A stretch of DNA of 64,000 nucleotides from Mactromeris polynyma (taxonomy: Eukaryota > Mollusca > Bivalvia > Venerida > Mactridae), in the NCBI GenBank assembly GCA_032209605.1, contig JASFXZ010000045.1, positions 1,178,001 to 1,242,000 of the forward strand, given 5' to 3'. The translations under genes and the position numbers were made by a program. Each line of letters begins with the position of its first letter. Position 1 is the first letter of the stretch. Shown here one piece after another: positions 1-12,700 of the stretch. The notes under the pieces were generated by a model, which ran no database searches, was not told the DNA's origin, and was given only the letters and a program-made list of their open reading frames with translations.

Positions 1-1730
1 GCACCTATGCTATTTTCCTGGTAACATTCCAAGCTATCTGCATTAAGCACCTATGCTATTTTCCTGGTAACATTCCAAGCTATCTGCAGTAAGCACCTAT
101 GCTATTTTCCGAGTTATATTCCAAGCTATCTGCAGTAAGCAACTATGCTATTTTCCTAGTAACATTCAAAGCTATCTGCATTAAGCACCTATGATATTTC
201 CTGGTAACATTCCAAGCTATCTGCAGTAAGCACCTATGCTATTTTCCTAGTAACATTCCAAGCTATCTGCATTAAGCACCTATGATACTTTCCTGGTAAC
301 ATTCCAAGCTATCTGCAGTATGCACCTATGCTATTTTCCTGGTAACATTCCAAGCTATCTGCATTAAGACCTATGATATTTTCCTGGTAACATTCCAAGC
401 TATCTGCAGTAACCACCTATGCTATGTTCCTGGTAACATTCCAAGCTATCTGCAGTAAGCACCTATGCTATGTTCCTGGTAACATTCCAAGCTATCTGCA
501 GTAAGCACCTATGCTATGTTCCTGGTAACATTCCAAGCTATCTGCAGTAAGCACCTATGCTATGTTCCTGGTAACATTCGAAGCTATCTGCATTAAGCAC
601 CTATGCTATTTTCCTGGTAACATTCCAAGCTATCTGCAGTAAGCACCTATGCTATGTTCCTGGTAACATTCCAAGCTATCTGCAGTAAGCACCTATGCTA
701 TTTTCCTGGTAACATTCCAAGCTATCTGCATTAAGCACCTATGCTATGTGCTATTTTCCTGGTAACATATCAAGCTATCTGAATTAAGCACCTATGCTAT
801 TTTCCTGGTAACATTCCAAGCTATCTGCATTAAGCACCTATGCTATTTTCCTGGTAACATTCCAAGCTATCTGCAGTAAGCACCTATGCTATTTTCCGAG
901 TTATATTCCAAGCTATCTGCAGTAAGCAACTATGCTATTTTCCTAGTAACATTGAAAGCTATCTGCATTAAGCACCTATGATATTTCCTGGTAACATTCC
1001 AAGCTATCTGCAGTAAGCACCTATGCTATTTTCCTAGTAACATTCCAAGCTATCTGCATTAAGCACCTATGATACTTTCCTGGTAACATTCCAAGCTATC
1101 TGCAGTATGCACCTATGCTATTTTCCTGGTAACATTCCAAGCTATCTGCATTAAGACCTATGATATTTTCCTGGTAACATTCCAAGCTATCTGCAGTAAG
1201 CACCTATGCTATGTTCCTGGTAACATTCCAAGCTATCTGCAGTAAGCACCTATGCTATGTTCCTGGTAACATTCCAAGCTATCTGCAGTAAGCACCTATG
1301 CTATGTTCCTGGTAACATTCCAAGCTATCTGCAGTAAGCACCTATGCTATGTTCCTGGTAACATTCCAAGCTATCTGCAGTAAGCACCTATGCTATTTTC
1401 CTGGTAACATTCCAAGCTATCTGCATTAAGCACCTATGCTATGTGCTATTTTCCTGGTAACATATCAAGCTATCTGAATTAAGCACCTATGCTATTTTCC
1501 TGGTAACATTCCAAGCTATCTGCAGTAAGCACCTATGCTATTTTCCTGGTAACATTCCAAGCTATCTGCATTAAGCACCTATGCTATTTTCCTGGTAACA
1601 TTCCAAGCTATCTGCATTAAGCACCTATGCTATTTTCCTGGTAACATTCCAAGCTATCTGCATTAAGCACCTATGATATTTTCCTAGTAACATTCCAAGC
1701 TATCTGCATTAAGCACCTATGATATTTTCC
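1..1730. repeat. 46-bp satellite array with higher-order repeat
   Basis: About 37 head-to-tail copies of a 46-bp unit that begins GCACCTATGCTATTTTCCTG and ends CTGCATTAA or CTGCAGTAA. Variant units recur in the same order: the one with CCGAGTTATATT occurs near 108 and again near 895 (787 bp apart), and the one with the GCTATGTGCTATTTT insertion occurs near 743 and near 1438 (695 bp apart, two monomers shorter). The array therefore has a higher-order repeat with an internal loss of two units. It runs off the left edge and stops abruptly at about 1730. No coding frame persists. Confidence 0.97.
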
Positions 1731-2003
1731 CCAGCGGAGGGGGTGCACTGTAGTCCACAACCAGGGCTTTTTGAATACCATCAGGATGAAAATACTCGTC
1801 AGTGTTTTTTTCAGGTGTCAGTCTCACAAAGTATGTAGGAATTCCGCATGTCTGCAATCATCTGCTGTCTTTCCTTTATACCCCTTGTCCCCTTTCCACT
1901 GTCCCCTCCCTCTAGTGATGCAAAACATTGTTACAATTAACACAATAATGTATCAAATGCAATAGTTTGAATACATGATTAACTTAATTCTGTAATTTCA
2001 CAG

Positions 2004-2138
2004 ATCCCCGAGGCGGATGCGATTGAATACTTGACAAACATTACAAAATGGGACGCAACAGACAAGCGATTGTTCGGCGATGCACTGGAGATGTCCAATG
2101 AACGATCGATTTGTTCATCTGTCATAAGACAACCTGCG
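2004..2138 (+). CDS. penultimate coding exon of an unidentified gene
   Basis: A 45-codon stretch open in one frame, preceded by TTTCACAG and followed by GTAATG. It reads IPEADAIEYLTNITKWDATD and continues to VIRQPA. It joins in phase 0 to the exon at 2388. I do not recognise the family. Residues are mixed and polar with no membrane segment. Earlier exons must lie to the left, beyond or before the satellite array. Confidence 0.7.
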
Positions 2139-2387
2139 GTAATGTATCCATATACATGGTATATTGAAAAGAATAGGTTTTGTCGATGAAATATTATAAA
2201 AGAAAGTAATGGTGTAAATGTTTATTTGCAATTTATGAAAAAGATGAAAGATAATGTTCATGTTCAGAAATTATTAAAATCATTGAGGACTTGTTTTTGT
2301 TGTGTTCACAAAACTTACTATAATTTATTTAAATGCTGTAATTTAGGACAACTCATGTAATATCCTATATTTATTGTTCTATTTCAG

Positions 2388-2450
2388 TTTGCCATTGACA
2401 GATACAAGCCGAACATAACGAAACGATACAAAGAACTGCCAACTTGTTAA
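2388..2450 (+). CDS. terminal coding exon of the same unidentified gene
   Basis: Follows a TTATTGTTCTATTTCAG acceptor and encodes 20 residues ending FAIDRYKPNITKRYKELPTC, then TAA at 2448-2450. The frame continues from the exon at 2004-2138 without a carried base. The tail is basic and has an N-I-T sequon. The protein is not recognised and the C-terminal fragment alone does not allow a functional call. Confidence 0.7.
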   Translation, partial: FAIDRYKPNITKRYKELPTC

Positions 2451-2542
2451 ACATACAACACAAAATTCTTACATTGTTTTTAAAGCTGATAAGTCATTTT
2501 TGATGAAAAACGTTACTTGTTAAGATTTACCCCCATATTTCC

Positions 2543-2548
2543 AATAAA
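2543..2548 (+). terminator. polyadenylation signal AATAAA
   Basis: AATAAA lies 93 bases after the TAA of the + strand gene, the expected distance for the end of a short 3' UTR. Canonical hexamers are common in AT-rich DNA, so this is supported only by its position. Confidence 0.5.
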
Positions 2549-2550
2549 AA

Positions 2551-5500
2551 ATGATAGTTTTGCATTGAAAAAAGTGATTTGAAAAATTTAGTTTAAGCAA
2601 TACATGCAACCTTTTAATACTAACTGAAATCGTTTGGGATTGTTTTATGAAATAAGTTCATCTCAGCCATAATAAAAAGATATGATGTTCAAATTTTTTT
2701 TCAATATTTTCGATCAAAAGTTATTCTTTTTTAAAATTAAAATAAGCGATAACAAAACTTTGTTATACACGAGACCTATTTGATACTTGCTGTAGTGGTT
2801 CGTCAGGGGATTTTTGTGAAATGTGAACTTATAAAACACATAGATTTACCAATCACTGCCGATTTACAAATTTTGGATTTCAATTATGTTTATAACATCT
2901 ATATTATTCAAACAAATGACTAATCACCTTTAACAACAAATGTATTTTAATTGAGCATTATTGAGTAAGGTTTTACAAGTGCGGATTTTGGGCAAACAAA
3001 TCGAATCATGAAAATAGATACATTACTAATGTATGTGATCAAAATGTTACTTTTTAGACTATGTCGAAAAATTAGTAATTTTTTAACGAGTTGTTTCTAA
3101 GAGCATGGATGCCTCGTTGATGATTGACTGTTATATAAAAAAAATTGTGAGACTACATTGCTGTAACTCAAGGCTATCCTTATATATTGTTTTTTACCAA
3201 CCCATCCAAAGCACCGAATCAACTTATTTTCTCTTCTATACAGGATTGTTTTCATGTCAATAAATCGTTAAAATTTGTGCAACAAGAGGTCTCCATAGGA
3301 CACTGATGCCCACCACTATAGACTTTTCAAGCGTTATTGATTAGAAACTAACTTTAAAGTCGAAAAAGTTCCATAACTCCTCCCAACATTGGCAGATAGT
3401 AACCAGAATCGATCTTGACATGTATTTTATAATCCTACATGATAATGTGAATTGAATCCATCAATTCTTTCAGGAGTTAGTGACTGGAAACTAATTTTCC
3501 ACACAGACGGTCAATAGAGGGCATAGAAAATCTCTAGGAATAATTGACCAACCAACTCGTCCGGATAATTATGAATTTAGATACGACAAAAAAACAATTT
3601 CTTAAGGAATGCTTAATTCAGATGTATTCGCAATAGGTCTTTGTAAAAATAAAAGTTTTGCATTTAAAACTGGAATTTCAAGTAGCAACAAAAATGCTTG
3701 AATCTGACTATGCACGATTAAGAACATACTACGAGAATATTGAGAGGTGCGCCTGAAACACATCTATTGGCTTCTTCCTCCATTCGCGGATAGATCAGTT
3801 TTACTTTCATGTCTGGATATTCCTTATGCATTCTTCTGTTGTTCAAGTTTTACAATTGCAGAAAAAATGTTTCACTTATTGCTTTTGGTAGTTGGGTTTA
3901 TTGCTTTTTGTGACAACTTACATAATGTAAGTGAATATTCGCTTCTGATTATTAGCGATAAGTTTATGAAAAGTTTGACTAAACAATTGTTTGTCACTCA
4001 ATAAACGTAGAGAAAGAATTGGTTGTGGCTTATTACTTGAATATTCTCTTCATCCCTATTGGGAATCTGATCTAAGTCCACCATTGCCTTTCTCCATCTT
4101 ATATATTTTTTCTAGAACCTACAAGTCATAGGTGGCATACCCAATCAAAAGTTATGAAACAAATTTCTGTGTGCAAAAAATTCTACAGTATCAACATGCC
4201 CGTCTTACCCTGATATTGAGTACAAAATCAATATTTGAGTGATTATTTCCCTCAAAGTCTCGGTAAATTGTGAGAGATCTCCAATAATTTGAGTAAATTT
4301 TTACATCCGAGTTAAAGTGTAGAGATTTTTGTGCACATGTAGCAAGGTTTATCACTAGACTTAGATACACAATCTAGCCATGTTGCCATAGGAAGCAGGT
4401 GCACTTAGTTTACTCAATCAAGGGGCATAACTCTACTTTTACTAAAAAATTGAATGGAACAACCCAGCTGGGCATAATTTTGTACAGGACAAATAATCCT
4501 ATGAACTTTTGTAACTCTAGGTTAAAAACTCTCTGAGATATGAACATAAATCAGATGGACAGACAAGGGTAAATCTGCCTCGCATTTGATTGGGGCATAA
4601 CAACACTATCAAAATAAAATTGTCTGTTGCATAATGTTTTATTATACAAATAATGAAATCTCATTTGAAAAAGCTTCATGAAACCACAGCCAGACTAGCA
4701 AACTAAAAACTAGATCTAATTAAGATATCGACAGAATCTTGCAGAATTCAGGTAACGTAAGCCCTCCCAGGTAAAATTGATGGAAAAACACAAAGGTTAA
4801 CAAAAACTTTACAATAATTATTTATTTACCAAAACAAGCAAGACGTGATATCAAAAAGTTCAGTATTACAAAGTATAGAAGTAAGAAATGATAAACAACT
4901 AATAGTGCATGAACATATCTACTTTGTCTTCATGTATCTATTATGTTCCTCCCAACCTGGCTGTGAACACCAACGTATGCCCACCAGCCAAGCAATTAAA
5001 ATGATGTTACTATCGAAATTATTTTACAAATAATACAAAATAATCCAACACTTTATTAACAATTTTATCACCAAGACAGTTGACAAATATTAAATAATAT
5101 ATGTTTGTTTTCATCCAAGAAATTGCACTATCTTAAAATTCAGGTGCATAAGACTGCCATAATGCAAAGACAATTCTACTTCTTGTAAGGCATTTATGCA
5201 TAAAAAAAATAAAATGAAACACGCAAAAAGAAAACAACTATAAACATTAAACAAATCACCCTCAAATTTATCCAATAATTAAATTAATTGAAGTCATACA
5301 TATCTTCAATATAACAAATGAGCTAAACCAAATACATGATGCTACAAATATATCCATTTTATACAATCAATCACATAATGTAACACAGCTCTGGAGGCAA
5401 TGTCACTCAAGGACCTAAGTAAATGCTTTAGAAAATTCTAAACATTATGCTTAAGTTTATATTGTGCTCAGTTGCACACTGGAAAAAAAGCAGTTGACAA

Positions 5501-8141
5501 ATGTAGCTATGGTAAGCAAATATTATTTTACCATCACCTTTTGCTATTTGGTATACTGATTTGTCAAAGTGACGATTAATGAATGAAAGAGTATAAGTAT
5601 GAAAATATCTACATTTCATAGCTTAGTTTAATGGAGCAATATATTGCGGTGCATATTGCAATACGTTGCTAAAATATTGCCGAGTTTCATAGTGTGCTTC
5701 AAGTGTATTATGACATCCTTAAAGGTCACAATCTTAGCTCCTTGTAAGAGATTTCACACAGTGAACATATTGGATTGTAATTCAATTAAGCATTAAATAG
5801 TTTCATTGTAATCTAGGTAACAAAAGTTGACGTAAAACATTACTGAATTTTAGCTAGAAATGATTAACTGCAACAAGTTGCATTCAGACATTTTCAAGCT
5901 GCCAACGGAAATCTGAATACTGTACAGAAATTAATCAAAACACAAAAATTTACCAAACTCTCCTCATAAAGGTATATTAGCATTCAAAATCACTGTGTAA
6001 AGTATCAAAAACTGACCTGAGATTTTTTCATTAAATCAATAAGAAACGCATCATAATCAACCAATTACAAGAAAGAAATCAGGTCAGTTATGGGATGAAT
6101 GAACATGAAAATGATTAAACATTTAGTGACTAAGCTGTCTTTGTACAATCCCCATCTTTTTGCTTAAAATGTTTCTTATTTCCATGTACAAATTTATTTA
6201 AGGTTGTATGAATTAAATACAAGTACTAACTAGACATTGTTACAGCTATTTCGGAGATTTTCGACTGAAACATTTTTTCTGAACCATAGTACAACCAACA
6301 CTTTATATCATAAATGATGTTGCAAATGCATGATAACAACCATGTATTATTTTCAATAATTCACTAGTGAAGTTACTATTATCTTACAGTGATGGATGCT
6401 TCTATTATGTGCAAAAAGTCATTCTTTATCAATTAAATGAATATTTTTAATTTCTGATTCAAATAAAGTATTCCATTCATGTTAGGAAACTGTATAAACT
6501 TGCCTTTCAGCAAACATGTTCAATAAAGTCAATAAATTACGACCATTCATCCTTTCTATAAATAAGTCTATGCAATATTTGTATAATCAAACCTTTCCAT
6601 GGTTTATAAAAGCCTTCAAACATCAAATCTTAGAAATACAAAATCCTCAATTATATTAAAGATTACTAAAACAGAATTCCAAAAGTTATACATGCCTATC
6701 ATAATAGAATCATCCTTACAGAAAAAGTATCTAAAACTACAACATTGCATTAGTGATAACACTAGTGTATATCTGCAAAATATATCTCCATTGTAATTCA
6801 ACTATAAACTAGAGTGGCAAACTGTCACAAAATACGCCCGTCATAAGTCAGAGCTCAGAGTTAAAACAAGACAAATTTTAGGCAATTTCTAAAATCAAAG
6901 GGTGATAACTCCTGAGTGACTCGAGCGATATGGCTGGTTATTGAACTTGGCCGAGATATTATGCCCACAAACATTTTCACCAAGTTTGGTAAAGATCAGA
7001 TGAAAACTCTTTGACTTAGAGAGCGGACAAGGCTAATTTGGCCAATTTTGAAAATTCAAGGGCCATAATTCCGAAGTGCCTAGGGCGATATGGCGGGTTA
7101 TCGATCCTGGTCGAGATAGTATGCCCACAAACATTTTCACCAAGTTTGGTAAAGATCAGATGAAAACTCTTTGACTTAGAGAGCAGAAACCATGTGGACG
7201 CCGCCCGCCAAAAAACCGCCCGCCCGCCCCGTGTGTTCCCATAATACGTCCCGTTTTTCAAATGGGCGTATACAAATGAGAAGAAAAATTACCACACAAA
7301 ATGGAAAGCAAAAGGTAGAAGGGTTAAAATTACATGACCTCTAACAATGTCTATGACAATAGAGTTATGTCCCTTGTTTTTTACATGACATAATTATCCT
7401 AAAACTATGGTCAGATTTTACACCAATCTCATTGAAATCAGCCCCTAACTTTAGCTCCATTACTTTCCACCCTTAGGATCTGACTACACTCCGTAAGAGG
7501 TCACGTTCATATAACCTCTCTAAAAATAGATATGCACAACCAGGTGCTCGTTTATGGTCCAATGAAATTTCTCCTAACAAAACCATGTTTGTCATCTTTT
7601 TCAAAAAGGCTTATCGTTTATTTGGAGTTTCTGTTTATACTGACTTTTAACGTACTTCCTACCGCTTCCGGTTATAAATATTTCCAAAAACGAAACACCA
7701 CACAAACAACACCTATCAACCAAATAATGTTGCTGTGTAGGAGTTGTGGTTGTGTCCAAGGGCACAGTCATATTGAAATTGATGAAAATACTTTCAAATA
7801 GAATTTACGGAGCTCGTCGAATATTCATAACTCTATACCAAAGCATACTTTTACCAAGAACGTGACCTGTCTTGTGCATTCATCAGATCCAGTTAGTGTA
7901 TAGTATAGGAGCGAGCGACTGGAGGTGATATCAATGAAATACCACTTTGAAATCCTTAAATGTATTACAAGAGTTTAACACCAATTACCATTACGGACAA
8001 ACAGACAGACGGGCACACTGACACGGAGCAAGTTAAGTCCAAAGATCAGAGTTAAATCAGCACGCAGGAACAGGGACAAAAAACGAAGGCTTATATGATG
8101 ATATGTAATTATATTAAAGTATAAATTACCACAAAAAATAC
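2551..8141. other. intergenic region between converging genes
   Basis: No convincing exon was found on either strand. The sequence is AT-rich and holds fragments of dispersed repeats, for example near 3280-3600, 4130-4760 and 7300-7520, which share phrases such as 'ggggcataac' with other parts of the window. Open frames here are short, lack splice borders and show no recognisable domain. Confidence 0.6.
6895..7262. repeat. dispersed repeat with two 160-bp units
   Basis: Two tandem copies 160 bp apart share a 60-base core starting ATGCCCACAAACATTTTCAC at 6961 and 7121. They are followed by a GC-rich tail with repeated CCGCCCGCC and then CCCGTTTTTCAAATGGGCG, which contains a short inverted repeat. 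Organisation and sequence resemble a bivalve dispersed repeat family. The family name is not known to me. Confidence 0.7.
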
Positions 8142-8145
8142 TTAA

Positions 8146-8788
8146 AGGTGCTGAACTCCAGATTGACGAGCGAGCAAAAAAAAAGAAAATTGTCAAATAT
8201 TTACAAAATCTTGATATTGTTGCACGTAAAGCTCTAAAACATTATTACTTTCATTCATCATTACTTGCGAAACATTGTCATAGCGTAGTTTTTCGTATTT
8301 TTCCATCGAAAATTTTACTAGGGTTAGTCTACCCTGTAAATCTAAAAATAGAACCGTAAACATTGAGCTCATGCACATTCGGAACGTCTCTGTCATTCAA
8401 ACAATTCATCAGCGCAAAGAAAAGAATAAATGCAGTAAACAAGGTAGCTATAAGTCACTTACTATTTATTTGCACGCAACGAAAATAAATAATCACTGAA
8501 CAATTATCTCCTCGATGTCAGTAGTGGATCACGCCATTGTGTATGTTTATTTTGCAAATGGATCATGTGACTCGTGAGGTGCATGCTGGATGGGAACTCC
8601 GCGGTATTTTTAAACTGGAAAACTCCGATTGCTCGATATTACGACGGCGATTTAATTAGCCTAATTGCTTTAAATTATTCAAATATTCACCATCTACAGC
8701 TTTTATTTACGTGTATGATGATACAACTACACATATTTTGCGGAATTGCAAAAACGACGATTTGTTTTCAATCTGGAGTTCAGCACCT
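8146..8788. mobile_element. MITE flanked by TTAA (Kolobok/piggyBac type)
   Basis: A 643-bp segment bounded by perfect inverted repeats of 21 bp or more: it opens AGGTGCTGAACTCCAGATTG and closes with the exact reverse complement. TTAA is present on both sides (8142-8145 and 8789-8792). TTAA duplication is the hallmark of the piggyBac and Kolobok superfamilies; an AG start rather than CCC favours Kolobok. No transposase is encoded, so it is non-autonomous. Confidence 0.85.
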
Positions 8789-8792
8789 TTAA

Positions 8793-9666
8793 AACAAATG
8801 AATACTTAATACATCAGTTGCAATGTTACATCTAAAAAAACAAAAGGCTAATTAATGCAGAACTATTTTTTCATTTATAACAGATGCAACAATTCTTTAA
8901 TCCATGCAGTCCTCAGGTTACAACATGCTTTTAATGCTCAGACTAAATTCCCAATTATGAATTTGACAGAAAAAGTCTAAAAAAACGTGCAACATGATTT
9001 GCAAACTAATTTATAAAGGGGTTGAAAGCAAACTAGTACACAGTGCAGTATCAAAAAAGAATAAGATACACATTTTTGATTGTCAACAAATGTACTTTTT
9101 GACTTCCAAGTCATGTCATACTCCAATGATGAATATAAGTACATAACCATACTATGCCCCTATGGATTATAATTTAGTAATATTGTTCAAGGTATCAAAA
9201 CCAACAGAAATGTCTCCCACTGTGGCAGAGCCTCGTAATATATACAGCATGAATACCTCAAAATACTCTTTCAAATATCAGACAGTATGATTCCAAAATA
9301 ACATGGTAATTTTAATTTCTTGTTTATCATTACAAACAAAAATATCAAACTCAGAAAAAAAAAATCTTTGCTTTTCTCCATATATCTTCTGTCTTGGTCA
9401 GGAATGCAATCAGCTTTAAACTGAATACAACTATGATTAATATCCTCCTGTGGGAAGAATAGCTGAAATATTGATAAAAACAATTTTTTAATTTAATATT
9501 TTGTTAGTTAAAACAACCCTTACTGTTAGATTCTCCTAACAAGTAATGCACTTCCATATCATTCAAATTGTTATAAAAGTCCAGAGTTATGTCCCTTGTA
9601 AATGTGTTTCTTACAAAATGTTTGCACTTTAACTATATAGTGTGAATACTGCTCCCCCACATGTTA
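8793..9666 (-). other. ABHD16A 3' flank / probable 3' UTR
   Basis: AT-rich, with no exon that extends ABHD16A, which ends cleanly at 9667. A frame on the - strand at 9271-9483 follows a CAG but has no homology that I recognise, so I treat it as untranslated. Confidence 0.45.
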
Positions 9667-9753
9667 TCAGACTGCTGTCCAAGGATGTTTGAAGAACATT
9701 GTAGGTAAAGGTGTACAATGGGTAGAGTTGAAATCTTCCATGTAGCTAGATGC
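9667..9753 (-). CDS. ABHD16A: ABHD16A exon 19, catalytic histidine and stop
   Basis: Encodes ASSYMEDFNSTHCTPLPTMF then FKHPWTAV and TGA at 9667-9669. The His of STHCTPLP completes the triad. The ending resembles the family's terminal F-x-x-PW-x-L. Confidence 0.96.
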   Translation of the reverse strand, partial: ASSYMEDFNSTHCTPLPTMFFKHPWTAV

Positions 9754-12700
9754 CTGAAATACACAACAATTTGTTTTTACTTTAAACTCATGTATTTTAC
9801 ATTGAGTATGAAACAAGTTCTCACAATTTATATCTACCAATCTGGATTACAGCTCCAAGGTTACTAACCAGTATTTACCTCTGTTTTATGGATTGTGAAT
9901 ATCTCTATGAAACCTTAAGCAAGTGAGTTTCAGATCAGAAGTCAGGTTTACTACTATACTAAATATTATACGAAATATTACATACAACCAACTTAGTTAT
10001 ATTCCTAAATTGTGTTTATTTGTCAACATGCAACAGTTACCCAGATATTCGTTAGTATCTACACTCATTATGTTTCACTTTATTATACAATAATGATCAT
10101 AGTTCACTAATGTGAATCTGGCTCATAGATACACTAAGGCAAAAGAAGGTACTTGGCTCAATCAAAATGTCATCAGGTTCTGACACAACAAATCACATCA
10201 TTTGTTTTTTATCAATGCCTTAGACCCTCTGTTGCTTCCAAACGATTGTATTTTTTCTCTGAATCAGATAAAACGCTGTTTTCCAACAATTTATCAGTCA
10301 TATACAGTAGTCAGTTGACCTAACTAGTATTCCTTTAATTAATTTACAACCAGTTCTAACTTGCCCTTCTGCAAGCAGCTGACAACTTCTCCGCATGAAT
10401 ATGCGATGGAGGACAAACGACCAAATGCCATGTAAGGCCATGACCTGCCCAGCCCAGGAATCAAAATTGGACCACCCGGGTGACAATCCTGTCCTGTAAC
10501 CACTGAGCTTACCAAGAGGGCTCTTAGGATTATAGCCATATATACTTGTTAATACATATAATGAACAAATGTATTATACAAATACCAAAAATAGAGCCAT
10601 GCGTGTTTTCTCAAGGTCACTACAACCTTCCCCTATTTGAAGTGGAAATGATTTATCGTCTTGATCCTCAAGGTACGATTGCATTGTTACGCTGCATAGC
10701 ATTCTGTCAATATCGAATCTTGACCATAGTAAATCTACAACATACCAAATATATACAGTGAAACCTCAATAATAAGACTGTTGCAAGGTTGTGTGATCAT
10801 CGAGTTTAAAAACGAAAAAATGTTGGATGAAAATAATCTCTTAATCATGAAGTGATCTTAATGCGAGGTTGTACTGTAAATGTCAAACAAATTGAAACAG
10901 GCATACGCCAGCCATCACAGCTCAATTTTACTCACTGATGTTTCTGTGTGCTATAAAAGGAAGTCAGACTTAACTCCTAGCAAAATTTGAGCAATTTTTG
11001 AGAAGGACCATTATGGTATCATTGCTACAAAACTTGAGCAAGACCGGCCCATTACTTTCGAATTAGATGAATCAAAAAGCAAACAGTTCAGTCAATATTA
11101 CCTTGACCATCTTTATCTACACTCAGCCATTCTCTCAATACTGGTAAAGTTGAACTATCCACTATATTAGGGTACCTATAGGTAAATAAAAACTAGAGTT
11201 ATCTGAAACATGATCAGGGTCCCACATAATGGCCTTGATACAGGCAATTGAATATATTGCAAAGGGGTGTAATGAAATTTCTTAAGAAAACAATACGCTA
11301 TGACTTTGATCTCTGACCTCAAAATCAATAGGAGTCATCTACGTATCATAACCAGAAGGCCTATACAGTTTGAGGACCATAGGCCCAGGCATTTTTGAGA
11401 TATTGAGCGGAAAACCATTTTTCGAGTCAAGGTCACTTGAAGCCTAGGCAACTGACCTCAAAATCAACCGGGGTCATTGACTAGTCATGAGCAGCAGGCT
11501 TATCAAGTTTGAGGAGCTAAGACCCAAGTGTAAGCATTCATGAGCTTAAACCAAAAAAGTTGGACGCAATCCCGGACAGATAGACAGAAACAATGATTAC
11601 CCCCTGTACTGTGGGTCTTTACTAAGACGAGTGATGGTTGGAACTTTTTTTCAATAGATACTTATGTAAGAAATCTATCACTCATAGGTAACTGCAACAA
11701 GCATTTACTTTTCCAGTTTTACAAAATTCTTCAAATAAACAAAACTGTGAGAGAAGGAGAACTTTAATGAGGCAAGTTTAGTTCAGCGAGATTGTAGTGT
11801 GTTTGGAAGGATCTAAGAAAATAAAGGTCCATGTAACTATTTTTACACTGAAAACATCACAACTGAAATATGATAAATTAATATAATTACCTAAATTGCA
11901 GTAATTTGGTCAATAGAAAATTCCCTCTGTTAGTGTGAATAGCGGTAGGGTCACTGAAAAAAAGAAACTAATAAGATATTTTACTACAACCCTTTATAAT
12001 TTAGCTTTTAAAAACAATCTAAACTGAACCGTTTTGAAATTTCAATACAGTTTAAACATATTTATTTGATATCAATTACGATGTAAGTTTACAACTTATT
12101 TTTATCTCTATGACTACTTCCAGATTAACGAACTGATCCTCACACCTAATATAGGACTTTGTGAAGTCTGTGGTTCAACCTAGGCAAGGTTGGATTTACA
12201 CTTACCACGTTCCAACCAGGAGTCAAGCACTCTGCCTCTTGATCAATACGCCTCCCTAAATAATAACTAATTTAAAGTGACATTCCCATTTTCTAAAACA
12301 CACCATGTCTTTCCAAATAACCAAACTTCACGGACCCAGACTAACCAAGTGGTGGTGGAAATACAGTCAAGAACACCAATGTCAGTGAGTAAGGTCAAAA
12401 ATTAAAGTTTGACTATTACAAAGTATATATACTGGACATTAAATGTACATCTTACATAGTAGTTATCATTTCATCTCGACTTCTTCTGATCAATAAGATT
12501 GGACCTGGATACCTGAAAACATGGTGAGATGACACTGAGACGAATATAATGTTATTCCAAAACAAAGCAAGTGTACAACAATACAACTCAATTATGGAAA
12601 ATGATGAAAACATTGAATTTAAGTGGAATTCTGTAGGTTGGGCAGAATACCGAAAGCTGACAATTTTTAAAAATGGCAAAACTGTAAAGTTGGGATAATA

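Noticed and set aside
1..1730. CRISPR array
   Set aside because: Units are contiguous without unique spacers and the context is eukaryotic.
9271..9483. Possible extra ABHD16A exon after a CAG (…FFPQEDINHSC…)
   Set aside because: ABHD16A already ends with the conserved terminal motif and a stop at 9667; no phase requires another exon and no family match was seen.
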